64,000 bases of DNA from Takakia lepidozioides (taxonomy: Eukaryota > Streptophyta > Takakiopsida > Takakiales > Takakiaceae), in contig CM060734.1 of NCBI GenBank assembly GCA_030704615.1, forward strand, positions 57,366,042 to 57,430,041, in the 5' to 3' direction. A model generated the notes under the pieces. It did no database searches and had not been told where the DNA came from. It saw nothing but the letters and a program-made list of their open reading frames with translations. This document shows positions 23,808 through 34,770 of this stretch, piece after piece. The position numbers were made by a program, and so were the translations under genes. Each line of letters begins with the position of its first letter. The stretch's first letter is position 1.

Positions 23808-24739
23808 AGTGCTCACTTGCGAAACTCTCAAAACACAGAAGCAGACAAACTCTCTATCTTTCTCTCTGTGCATGACATACAAGCCGCCATTTTGCCACTA
23901 CCTCTCTCCTCAATCATGTAGGATCCCCCATACACAATCTACTGCTCTCAGGTATTTCGTACGAGCCAAATTCTCTGTTAACGATTTTTAGTTACCCCGC
24001 ATCTCCACCATGATTCCGGCGCTGTGGGTTTGTTCCCCTTCCTCTACCGGACTTAATCCTATATGGGGAATGTAGTCAATAGATGGGCCTAGCAGAGAAG
24101 ACGGAATCTCACGAAGAGGACGCAACAGAGTCGGACTTCCAAAACACATTCATCCTCACACTCAAGCACACCGTTACACCAAGCGTACACTCGCGTAAGA
24201 CCCAAAAGCCACCACCCCCGCTGCCACAGCAGTCGAGCTTAAATAGTATTAGGTCGTAATCTAGTCTTAGTGTCGCGTGGCACTTACATATAGGCCAGCC
24301 AGATGCCCTTCCAGCATAGCCATAGAAAGAAGCCAGATCACCCAGATCCATCCTAATCTAATCCTAAACTAGCTGTTAGAATAAGACAACACCTAATAAA
24401 GTCATCAGCTGTTGCCACCTCATCCTCATGCGCAAGGTGTAAGTTTATCCAGACTTCATCCCGGCTCCGTCCATCCCTAAATCATCCGGGGCGCATCCCT
24501 CCTCCATTCATCCAAGTCGAAAAGGAAGATGAGAAGGAATCCTAGCTCCACAACCCACATGCAAATCGTCTATCAAGAGTCCTACATTATAGTGCAGGAT
24601 TGGAGACGATTATGTACAACCAAAAGTTTGAGACTCTCTTGTACAACTTACTTGTGAGAGGGCATGCCAGTTATGGCACATAGGCAAAATGAACTAATGA
24701 ACGTACATCCTATTTGATGTACATTTGGAGAATTCTTCA

Positions 24740-25273
24740 TACCGTACTTACCTAGCTTATTAGGCTATAATTCAAAATCAGGTGCCTAACTAAATTTAGA
24801 ACTTTTTTGGAAAATGTGCCTAAAACTTAGAAAAACCTCCGGAGAACTGCCCAATTGCTCAAAAATTGTGGAAAATACCAAAATGACCAAATACGTGGGA
24901 AAAATGCCTAAATTATATTATTTAAAGTCCAAATAAATGGCAAAAATGCCTACAATTTAAATTTTCATGTCCAGGTTTAGGGTTTAGGTAGTACCAAGCG
25001 TGTAGGTGTGTACAGCCTTCACTGCAGCCATTCTTTTATCACATATCAAACATTATGTGTTTTTTAAATAAAATAACCTCAACAATAGTTTTTGAGGGAG
25101 GTAAAAAACTATTGTTCATTATTATCCAGCCTGGTCGACTGAAATACATGCCTAATATTTGAAAATTACCTAGTGGAGGTGCCTAAATAATAAAAACGAA
25201 TATGCCTAATAATATTCTATTTTTTATTAATTATTAGGCACGGAAGTGCCTAATAAACTAGGTAAGTACGGTA
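24740..25273. mobile_element. TIR element (MITE) with TGCCTA subterminal repeats, copy A
   Basis: The left end TACCGTACTTACCTAGCTTA (24740) and the right end, whose reverse complement is TACCGTACTTACCTAGTTTA (25273), are inverted repeats of ~25 bp continuing into TTAGGC. Inside, TGCCTA occurs at least ten times, mostly in one orientation. No ORF of note. TTCTT is present at both flanks but not directly adjacent on the left, so no clean target duplication. Superfamily unassigned. It is duplicated with the segment (45406-45940). Confidence 0.65.
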
Positions 25274-25514
25274 TTCTTGGCATGAGGTGCAGATTGCCTG
25301 TTCCTGGCAAGTGGGACACTATAGTTCCTGGCTGTTGAATGTTCCATGTGGTGCAATTGGGACACTAATACACTATAGTCCTGTACCTTATTTTGGCAGC
25401 ATTGATGGGCAACTTTGGCAAGGTTATGATGCTTCACGGACCCAACTTTTTGCATCCCAAGAGCTCGCAAAAAACGTGCACAATACAAATCCCTGTCAGA
25501 ATATGCTAATGCTC

Positions 25515-25915
25515 ACTTGAGCTGTGCAGGAACACTAGTGTACACGGTATAATCCGCTCACTTCCAGGATCCTTCCTGCTAACGTCACACTCATGTTTCA
25601 TGTGAGGGTATGCCTGCAGCTTATATTAGTGATGGGCTGCGGAGGAATACCTTTTTTATAATTATGCCGACAGAGCAGTTCCAGGATCCTTCATGAATGC
25701 TAGAAATATGTTTGCCTGTTGATCCGGAGCTCAAAATCCTTGTTCAGCTGCACTACAGTCACTACCTACACGGTGGGTTCCATGTCAACTCGAATATAAT
25801 GATAAGCTGTGCAGGAACACTATTTTATAATACTCTCACTTCCGAGATCCTTCCTGCAAGCTTACAAGTTACGCATACGTTTGCCGGTTGATCTGGAGCT
25901 GAAATCCTTGATAAA
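25515..25915 (+). promoter_or_regulatory. Repeated upstream modules of HMA gene A
   Basis: AGCTGTGCAGGAACACTA followed by CACTTCC(A/G)-GATCCTTCCTGC occurs at about 25520-25585 and again at 25805-25865. A linked GTTTGCC-GTTGATC-GGAGCT-AAATCCTTG module occurs at about 25707-25745 and 25878-25910. The same modules, inverted and diverged, lie upstream of the third HMA gene (52389-53065). Conservation in three paralogues suggests a function in expression, but this is inference. Confidence 0.4.
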
Positions 25916-26135
25916 TCCTATATTGTGCCTTGAAGTTCTCAAATAAAAATCAGCCGTCGGGACCATTTCTAGCGTCATCATTGTCTTTGTATCACACAAT
26001 TTGTCGGTAAAAGATATACTTTTTTGGTTCGAGGCCGTTACAGTGTTTGCGGTAGTGCGCTACAGAACGCGTAAACAGAATCACCGTGTGTCCTCGCAAT
26101 GGAGGCCAACGCGTTCCTGTTTCTTCGTGATTGCA

Positions 26136-26143
26136 TATATAAG
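26136..26143 (+). promoter_or_regulatory. TATA box of HMA gene A
   Basis: TATATAAG about 260 bp upstream of the ATG at 26396. The identical motif stands at the same distance in copy B, and at a similar distance in the inverted copy C. Confidence 0.6.
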
Positions 26144-26395
26144 AAAGCTTTCTCCCCTTCCTCCTTCAGCTTTCAACATCTAGGCTCATCCCAAATTCTT
26201 CCACATCGCTGCATTTGTAGCTGCACACACTTGTGCACTCGAAGTTGATCTACAAGGCATTCCAATTGTCATCAAGCGATCTCAGTTTCCTTCTCTAAAA
26301 GTTTCGAGATCCTTTTCCTTCCAATCGTGGGGGCCACTTAATCAAGACAATTCTTGTGCTTGTGAGTGTGGGGGAGTAATCTACGTACTGACGGT

Positions 26396-26995
26396 ATGGC
26401 TTTTCTGCGGAACATTGATGAGTTTTTCTACGGGCGCCGAAGCGAACCCGGCTGGATCGTCAATAGCTCCAGGGATGTACCCTACTACTACGAGATTCGT
26501 GAAGCCAACCCTCACACCCACCATGTCTCCCCCTACATTACCGATGCGCTGCATAACAGTCACTCTCGCCACATACTTCCGGTAGTGGAGTTGAAGGTGC
26601 CCATGTGCTGCGCCAAATGTGAAGAGAAGGTGAAGGAGGAGCTCCTGGAGCTGGAGGGGGTGTATGGAGTTGTGTGTGACCAATACACGCAGAAGGTGAT
26701 TGTCTCTGGACATGTGGATCCTCTGCGTGCACTCAAGAAGGCCAAGCGAGTGAAGAAGAAATCTCAGTTGTGGCCAAGCCCTGCTTACCGCCAGTACGAC
26801 GGGGAGTACAGTTCATCTGAGAGTCGGGGATACCTGCACCATGACCAGACAGAGTACAGATCCTCGCACAGCCGATACACCCCTGCATTTGGCCAATCTT
26901 ACGTGCATTCGTACGGCCAATCTTACAGACAAGCCCACAGTCAGTCCATCATCACCAACCCCCATTATCTGAAGCACATTGAATCGGAGTATTGA
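26396..26995 (+). CDS. HMA domain protein (heavy-metal-associated), copy A
   Basis: A 199-residue intronless ORF starts at ATGGCTTTTCTG, the first in-frame ATG downstream of the TATA box. Residues ~63-121 form a single HMA fold (ferredoxin-like beta-alpha-beta-beta-alpha-beta): VVELKVPMCCAKCEEKVKEE carries the metal-binding CxxC (Cys72 and Cys75), followed by LEGVYGVVCD and KVIVSGHVDPLRALKKAKRV. Plant proteins of this type bind copper or other soft metals and act as chaperones or in metal detoxification. The N-terminus is rich in Arg and Tyr. The C-terminal ~75 residues are rich in Ser, Tyr and His (SYVHSYGQSYRQAHSQS), a possible extra metal-binding or disordered tail. There is no C-terminal CaaX, so it is not a typical isoprenylated HIPP. 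Copy B differs visibly by one residue (Gln to Pro in the tail). Confidence 0.9.
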   Translation: MAFLRNIDEFFYGRRSEPGWIVNSSRDVPYYYEIREANPHTHHVSPYITDALHNSHSRHILPVVELKVPMCCAKCEEKVKEELLELEGVYGVVCDQYTQKVIVSGHVDPLRALKKAKRVKKKSQLWPSPAYRQYDGEYSSSESRGYLHHDQTEYRSSHSRYTPAFGQSYVHSYGQSYRQAHSQSIITNPHYLKHIESEY

Positions 26996-27611
26996 TTGTT
27001 GCGAATCTCCACCATAGCTACACCAACTGTATAGAGCTCGGTAGATTGATAGCGCGTTCTTTGCGGGTAACTTGGATGCTTCACATTGGGGGCCGCCTTG
27101 AAAGTAATGAAGATTTTGATAGAAATAGGAGAAAGCGAAGGCAATGTGTTGGGGTGACCCGTCATGTTGGCTCGTAATGTGAATGAAGCGAGGATTGGCT
27201 CTTTCCCGTGTCAGAACACTCTGCAAATTTTCTGGGTTTCAAAGGTTCAAATCTCTCAGTTCAGGCTTTATGTACAAACATTCTGCTTTGTAGAATGTTT
27301 GGACCATGAATACGGGGGTTGCATAAATGCCATTGAGCCTTGCTGGATCAACTCTGCTTCTCATTCGTCTCAACCCTTGTATTTTCAACAGGTACATCCA
27401 ACATGTAAGATCCTGTTCATCACGGAGCTGCCCAAGTCCTCTGGCTCTCTGACTTTACCGACGATCGGGGGGCTAACCATTACAAACAAACATGCGAACA
27501 ACAAACACGTTTCAAAAGTTCTCGAGATTACCGCTTCCAAGTTTGTTCAAATTCCATGAAATTTGGGCAGCGTGAAGAGCAACACTGGATCTTTTTCCAC
27601 GTCGAGACATG

Positions 27612-29711
27612 CCTCTGGATCTTTTCCAAACAATACTACCATTGATACACAAGCACAGAATGCTATGCCCATAATTACATGGCTTTTCTCGAAGAAGTTC
27701 AAAGGGCATTCTAAGGCAGAGCTGGAGATTATGTGGGCTCTACATTAGGGTAGAGCGACACACTTAGATGTGTAGTCATCATGCCCTGTGCATGATAAGA
27801 GTCAAGAAGTGACTAATTAGGTGACTCTGGCCACATTGCCTAGCCCAGGAAGTATTGGGCTGGGCCAACTGGGCCACTGCTGTGAAGACCACTTTGGTGG
27901 GTCTAATTCTCACATGTCACAAGACTTGGTGTGTATCAGCTTTCCTCACTGGGTATGCTCAAAGAAAACTTGATGCTTGGTAATCTTGTAAATCTCCATC
28001 ATGATCTCTGTCACCACCTAATATTCACAAAGAAGGTAACCACGTTCATCTGCTAGGCAGAAATAATTGTACCTTACAAACTCCACAAAGTTCTAAAGTT
28101 CTCAAAGAAGGTAGTAACAGACATGCAAGGAATCTCACCCCTGCCCATAGCCAAGCCGGTAATAATACAGAGTGAAAGAAATAAACATTACAATGTCCAA
28201 GATAGGACCTGAGAAGCCATGCTATAAAGTGAGAGAAGTACTTACCCTTGGTGCTCCCCCAAATCTCTTTGGTTAAAGAGAAAGTGAAAGTGAGGACGAA
28301 AGAAAGGAATATTGTCTACAGAAAGCCCCAAGAGGGTAAACAACTGGCAGAGAGAGAGAATGATTTATCAGGAAACACCCAAAAAACAGTAGACCATTAG
28401 CATGCCCAAAGTGCCGTCATTCCGGCACCATGGGGTTATCAGGAGGTCCCATCCTAGAGTGGTCCTCATATCAGACAGTTGTCTAAACCTAAAGCTAGTG
28501 GTAAACCCTCTGGCTGGTGAGCTGTAAGATGCCAATGCCGCACAGTGATTGAGTTGATGATGACTACAGAACTGCAACTGGTCTCATGGGTCAATTAATC
28601 AAATGCATGTGCAGCAAACATTTCCAATACTTCCCTGGCCGGGCCCTATTGACCATGGCCAGAGTCATAGTTCCACAATAGCCCAGAGTACTTGAGAGAA
28701 AGTTTGTGATGGTCAATGGGGGCATTGGACACGGGCAGTTAGCCTGGTTTGACAGATGCCTGAGGAAGCCACTGATTGCCAAGAGAGAAATGTGTTTGCC
28801 ACTGAATGCTGAGGCAGCGTCCCCTTCGACACTACCCTGGAACTTTGACGAGGTGATGGAGACAGTCCACAAGATAGAATGCGAATTTGGTGGAATATGG
28901 GCACATAGTTGTGTTCCCTGATTATCTCTTGTTGGAACTAACCGGATGGCATCTAAAGTAATGCATTTTTAGTCAATCATCCCGTGTAGCAGGGTCATAG
29001 ATTTCTTAATTCTGGACTTTTGGTCTGGTCCAGTATTGTTCTGGTATTACATTTTTCAAGGACCAGGTCTGGTCAATATTTACCAGACATTTCATAGCTT
29101 TTACCCTGAATGTTGTCAACAATGTTTAGGTTTGCAAGGGGAAGATGAATATGTGGGAAAGTCACACAACAATCCCTTTCAACATTTGGGTTCTTGGTTT
29201 CAAGTAATTTGACGCCAGCTTCAGTGTGCGGGTGTCCTTCAGGCCACTCGTCATAGCCATCCAAGACAACACTCGAAACCGGGGGTAGGGACAGAAAGAG
29301 TAGTAGTTGTGACTATCCAAAGAAGGCGAAATGCCTAGCAAATGGTTCAGTTCAGCACGTGGCAAGTTTGATTCCCTAGCATATGATAGACACAACCCCC
29401 CTGAAAGCCATTGAACTCACTCAATACCCTGCTAAATGCTATCTGGGACTCCTCCCCGGGGTAGCAACCGTCAAACATGTCCCCAAAATGAATGGCAAAA
29501 CAAAGGCTGCCTTATGGTTCCAAGCATCCACAGACCTGTGGAGGGATTCAAGGCCATGTCAATAGTACTGAGGGACGCCCTGAAAGGAGCACCTGTTGTC
29601 AATATTACCATGGGGAAGACGTTTACTTGCAAGGCCTGTGCCATTTCCTGTCTCCCGATCATTTTCCATCAGCACTGCAGTGAGTGACACAATATATCGT
29701 CAGAAACTCCG
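27612..29711. other. Intergenic, 3' flank of the CR gene
   Basis: Single-copy sequence between duplication A and the stop of the CR gene. Only short, motif-free open frames on both strands (for example 28706-28921 plus and 29383-29687 plus). Part is presumably the CR gene's 3' UTR. Confidence 0.45.
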
Positions 29712-32314
29712 TCAGTCCATGTTTCCCTTGAGGTACTTCAAAGACGGCTCAAATTGCTCAACAGGCAGAAACACAGTGACGTGGCTCCTCTCCTTCACCA
29801 ACATCTTCCTCGTTGTGCCCTGAATTTCCCTCCCAGCATACATATAGGGATACATCTCCTCTGCGGCATGCTCCTTTTTTTTTATGCAAGATGCCCTTGC
29901 ATACCAAATAAACCACTTGGCAGCATCTTCTGCATTCTCGTCTTGAAACCAAACATTGCTGACTTCTGGGTTCCAGAATTCTTTTTCTGAGCTCATGTGC
30001 ATGTCGAGATCTCCAATGGTGATTTGCACTGCTGCAACATGCAAGTTTCGGTTCTGATAAGATTTCAAGATATCCGCCAATGGTGGGCTAGCCCCTGTCA
30101 ACTCTTTCAAGGAAGCAACAACCTTACGACCAGGTTTAGATCTTGGAGCCCACTCTCGTACAATGGCATCCACCCTTTTGTAATTGAACGCTGATGGGAC
30201 ATACAATATGCACCCCTCTACCAAGCCCAAAGTGCTTTCTTGCTTGGAGTTAAAATACACAATGTTGTCAAGAGTTTTGACATTCTCTACATACAGCGGG
30301 ATTCCACTCTTCCATGCTTGTGCCAGCATCTGTTGCTCCACCAGAAAACCTAATAAAGAAAGATTAGGATGTGGCTCTTGGGTTTCCCTGGAGATGGCCG
30401 ACTTCCATTTGGAATTCAAAAAGGTATCTCGGTCAATATGTTGAATTTCCTCTGCTAGGATGTTCCTGACCAACCCACACACACATCTGCCAGTCTGCGA
30501 GGTGTCTACATAAAGATATTGGCAATCATAGGCTATCTCAGTTGCTTGCACTTTGTCCCCAGTCATGAATGCCATATACATATCACGGAATTCCTTTAGG
30601 TTATTATCTGCTGCCAGCTTCTTGCGCACTTGTATCCGTAAAACATGCCTTGCTGCAGTAACCACTGGCATGTTGACAAACCTCTCCCATTTCTCCTTTG
30701 GTGTCTCATCATATTCCTTTACACACCAACATTGTAAAAATAGTGGAAGGCAACCTGTTGCATCCTTCACCCTCTCTTCCTCCTCCTCTGACAACACCAT
30801 TGTGCTTGCAATTGGGTGTGTTCCACCAACTTCCATGGCTAACGTTGACTGCGGGGTTGCGAAGTGTCGCTTCCAACAACTATACTCATTCTCTGTAAAT
30901 CCACCAAAAAGCCAGATCTTGGTTATATTCAATTGTTTTATTTTCCACTTTTGGCAACTATCGTTGTTTGCACATGCACCCCTAAGGATTACATGAAAAG
31001 AGGTACATCTCACGATCAGTTTGCGTGCTGCTGCTGCCCTCTTCTGCACATCATGAGTAGGGTCCAACTCATTGTCCTGATCAACTATCAAGTAAATACG
31101 AACACCTTTGCTTGCCTCTTGTTCGTAAAAATTCACCATGGACACATCATCTTGCAATGCGGCTATTCGCATGCATGTTGCACTATCATCTGCATAGGCT
31201 AAGATTAATGCCTTCTGCATTTCAAGAATCAGCCGTTCGTCATGCAGGAGCTTACGGCAGTCAGGTAGGTACACAACCCGTTGGTATTGCTGCTCCCCAG
31301 TGGCCATCTTACGGAATGCGCACATCAGATCACATGCTAGTGCCGCTAAAATATGCGACTTTCCATTGCCAAGGTTGCCCCACAAGACTGCTTCTGAGTG
31401 ATCATATAATTCTTCGTTAGTTGCATCTGCCTTCACAGGTAAATCTGGTGGACAATCACCTTCAGCTCCTGTAGGTCTCAACCTTAAAAATGCATTTCGC
31501 ACTTCTCGATATTTCTCACGTCCCATGTATCTCCACCAAGAGCCACCCTCAGTCTTAAAGCGGTCGGGTATGCCCGCAAGTGTGGGAAAAGGTAGCTTGA
31601 ACAAGGTGTTGGGATCCTCAAATGATGAGTTTGCTACAACTCGCTCAACGATGCAGTCGGCCAACTTCTTAGCCAAAGGGATCCGCAAGTGCCACAACAT
31701 CAGATTTGTAGATGTTGTAGATGTTGCTACTCTGGTTGGTGCTGCTGGTGCTGCTCCTGCTGACATCAAGATAATACAATAGAGTCATATAGAAGCAAGT
31801 ATGCAAGTGTGATAAAAGGAAATATCTGTGAGAGGAAATTAACACACCTGAAATGATGGTTTCAGGTAGTCCAGAGATTTTCCTTCTCTTAGAACCCTCA
31901 TATTCACCTGCGAATAAAACATTCCCAGGTTATTGATCAAGAAAACTGAACAAGCTGAATCAGATTCCTTGCCACCAATTTGACCCGTTGCTTAGCCACT
32001 CCAGGGTTGTGTAGCTAATAAAAAAATCCAAAGGTATCCTCATTCAAGCCACAAGACCTTATACCTGTCCGATTTATCGGCTCCCCATCGACAACCACCG
32101 CATGCTCCTTAGTAGCGCCTACGTCTTCTCCCAAAAGAGATCGGATGGATGTGATTGTAAGGCGCTTACCGCGGATATCTCCCACTGTGAAGCTTTCAGG
32201 TCGCACATGAATTTTTTCTGCGATGCCGGATGCATCCAGGAACCCTAGATCATTCTCCATCTCAATCCACGGCTTCTGCTTATCGTCAGTACTCTTAAGC
32301 CAAATGCAAGCCAT
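29712..32314 (-). CDS. Crinkler/RHS-like (CR) protein: P-loop NTPase plus REase-like domain
   Basis: A three-exon gene that I assembled from splice signals: exon 1 32314-32065 (ACAG/GTATAAG), exon 2 31907-31848 (TTCGCAG/ ... TTTCAG/GTGTGT) and exon 3 31759-29712 (GATGTCAG/). Phases agree at both junctions and give 785 residues without a stop. Residues 1-84 are an N-terminal header I cannot classify, possibly ubiquitin-like. Exon 2 adds a basic SKRRK, a candidate nuclear signal. A P-loop NTPase follows: Walker A GNLGNGKS at 231-238 and Walker B with the family's DQ-N signature, YLIVDQDNELD, at 326-336, then TGCLPLFLQCW near 440. The C-terminus has the order Glu (LGFLVEQQ, ~578), Asp (RVDAIV, 634) and Gln-x-Thr (AVQITI, ~682), which resembles the REase-fold domain of RHS and Crinkler proteins. 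Such proteins are known from trypanosomes, oomycetes, fungi and some plants. Target and role here are unknown. Confidence 0.8.
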
Positions 32315-32756
32315 TTTGAGGGAGAGAGGAGCGCCAAAGGGAAGCACGGGGCAGAGCGACGCAATCCAGGGGAATCAGTTAGCTTGACATCTTTCAAGTG
32401 TGTTTACCGGCCTTCCCCAGCTCGGGTCCCTCCTCGAGCAACTTTTACCTCACCAGCTGGGTAACGTGGCTCCCAATGGCCGTCACCTAATACATTTCCC
32501 CGATTTAGTGGGGGGAAGCAGCTTTTCATGGGACGGAGTTGATGACGAAGCCAAATAAAGGTGACACCAAATGCATCCATCCATCCCATTCCATCCCATA
32601 TTATGGAAGAGGCAGTCACAGCCAAATATTGAGGAGCATACTAAAAGTGATCAAGCTTGTAACTCTGCTTTAAGAGAAAAAACCCTGCATAGCTTTATAA
32701 AAAGACCCAAGTGGTGACTGTACAAATGGGTATAACTGTCCCAAGAGGAAAAAAAC

Positions 32757-33270
32757 CAGTGTTGGGCGGTTCTCTGGTTTTGGGTAGAACCTGCCGGGTA
32801 GGTTCTATCTTGTGGAAAGTAAATAGAGAACCTCCAGGGCGGGTACTTGGACACTTAGAGAACCTGCGGTGCAGGGTATATCTCTGAGTTACATTTTGAC
32901 GGGTATATTTTATACCGGTTCTTTAATGCAATTATCCGCCAAATCTGGTGCTCGGGTATATGGGTAGAGAACCGTAGAGAACCGAGAGATGACCCGGTTC
33001 CGAGTCCCGGTTCCGAGTTCAAAAGTTATTATGGACAAAATAAATAAAAAATGGGCATGTATGAGATGGCCACAATTGTCAATAATTACGCTCATTTTCT
33101 AGCACAACTAATACTAAACTTCCTCTAGATTGCACAGTTGGCCGGTTGGCATTCAGTTCTAGCATTTTCACTACCCTTCTTCTTCCTCAAGGCTTCCACG
33201 CTAACCTTAGATAACTACCCTTATACCCAGGGTATGTGTCGGGTGCAGCCCAGAGAACCGCCCAACAGTG
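32757..33270. mobile_element. Non-autonomous hAT-like element, 514 bp, upstream of the CR gene
   Basis: The left end CAGTGTTGGGCGGTTCTCTG (32757) and the right end CAGAGAACCGCCCAACAGTG (to 33270) are inverted repeats with one mismatch. The first 15 bases are identical to the hAT element at 4227. Flanks are A-rich: GAAAAACC follows the right end and GAAAAAAAC precedes the left, a plausible but imperfect 8-bp duplication. Interior repeats of GGTTC and GAACC resemble subterminal sites. It ends ~440 bp upstream of the CR start codon and may lie in or near its promoter. Confidence 0.75.
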
Positions 33271-34770
33271 GAAAAACCAAAGCTCGTAGAGCTAGATATA
33301 TTTACACAAAGAAAGAAATCAAACTGTTCTAGAGTGAATATGAGTTGCTTGTCTTCTCAATGGCAGGGTAGTGTTACGACGTCACGACCTGAAGCAACGT
33401 AACCCTTTCAGGACTTTGAAACTCTAGCCATGGGGAGAAGTGATTCTTAGCTGTCTCAGGTAAGTGGGGATTGACATTGCTAGAAGTGTTTTTGGAACTG
33501 ATTTTGACACTCAAGGACTACAGAGTAGTTATGAGTGAAGTTCTCCAATCTTAGCTATGGTTAAAATTCAAAGTCACTATTGAACACATCGTAGATGTCG
33601 CTGTGTCCACACGCGATGCCTTTGTGAAGGGCAATGTGACACCTTGGGACTGAGCAGACTCCTCGAGGTCTGGAACCATCAAAGAACCCCAACTCATCAG
33701 CATGCGGTCAAGCCCAATGCCACATGTGAAGGTTTCTGAGGATACGTCCAAAACCCTACCATGGTTCTGTCAACGTCAGTCCAAAATACACAACCCTAAT
33801 GCTTACATGAGATGTATCCAAAGCAATGTCACTAAGCCCCAAATCACCCGCAGAGCTTGAAAAGATTAGTGAGGCTTTTCCAGATTCATGAAAAGTAATG
33901 CATAACCAGCTTTGTGACAACCAAATTGTTGCAGTTACAGTAAAGTGACATAATGCGTAACATTTACCAGCTGTCCACGCATGCACACAAAACATGCCAC
34001 ATTAATGCGCATTGCCTCCATAAAAACCAAACGACATTGGAGCAAAACACATGACCCCCCGTAAATCCAATCATGTGCACACTAACATCCATTGTAACAA
34101 CATTGAACACAACCCACCAGATGGTTTGGCACTGGCCGCAATTAGCTGGTTCTGAAGCTTCTGGTTGTCGCCGGTCAAGGTACCACTGGCGTTGTGCTGA
34201 TACCCTCCGCTAGTCTTGCTGGAGTTTCAATGCCATCTCCTACATGGAAAGAACCCTGGAGAATGACCTATTCATTGGACAAGGATGTAGTGTAAGTCAA
34301 TGTGCGCACACTATGTTTGAGAGAGGCACCTGGAGTTTGAGGGTGCCAATCTTGATCAGCACTTCGCAGCTGTTCAGATGACTGCTAGGCTGTCAGCATG
34401 TTGATCACTGTGTTGAGGTAGCTTCAGCTCTGCCCTCAGAACTGTTGAATCTTCTTAGGCTTGAAAGTTATCCATCCACTAAAACCATGCAGAAACAAAC
34501 AATACGAGACTCAATTGTTTTGTTGATCATCACTTGAGAACCTAGACAATGCAATCACATTATGGTCTATGCCAAGCCCACAATTATAGTCATCAACGAC
34601 GCTACTGCGTGAGCCTGGCGCGTGAGCGTGTGAGCGTACGCTCAGACAATGATGATGTGGCGCTGATGCTGACTTGGCGTGAGCCTGGTCCAGGTCATGC
34701 CTCGTCACCACAAAGAAGGTGGGCCTATAACCCTGGAGCCCCCAACTGCTGATTTCACCACATAAAGGTG
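33271..34770. other. Intergenic, nothing recognised
   Basis: Minus-strand frames at 33551-33995 are free of stops for ~70 residues each but match no family I know. A GCGTGAGCGTACGCTC-type palindromic stretch lies near 34620-34645. Confidence 0.4.

Larger units (their letters stand above)
18867..27611. repeat. Segmental duplication, copy A (8.7 kb)
   Basis: Aligns co-linearly with 39131-48279. Offsets are +20264 to about 21.72 kb, then +20730 or so, then +20667 from about 24.9 kb on. The left breakpoint is at ACATCTCGTTCAGCC (18867 / 39131) and the right breakpoint after GTCGAGACATG (27611 / 48279). Differences are scattered single bases and a few indels. Copy A lacks ~460 bp present in B (41998-42458), while B lacks ~60 bp present in A near 23.8-23.9 kb. 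Contents: the end of the PPR debris, the acidic gene, unrecognised ORFs, a MITE and the HMA gene. Confidence 0.95.

Noticed and set aside
26381-26745. Minus-strand open frames opposite the HMA gene
   Set aside because: Shadows of the HMA coding sequence; the same shadows occur in copies B and C.
29345-29380. Box B-like GTTTGATTCCC
   Set aside because: No acceptor stem or box A; chance match.
30553-31202. Plus-strand frames opposite the CR gene
   Set aside because: Antisense shadows of the conserved P-loop and downstream exon; no motifs.
33551-33995. Two adjacent minus-strand frames that read fairly well (GLDRMLMSWGSLMVPDLEES)
   Set aside because: Briefly looked enzyme-like, but I could match it to no family and there are no supporting exons.
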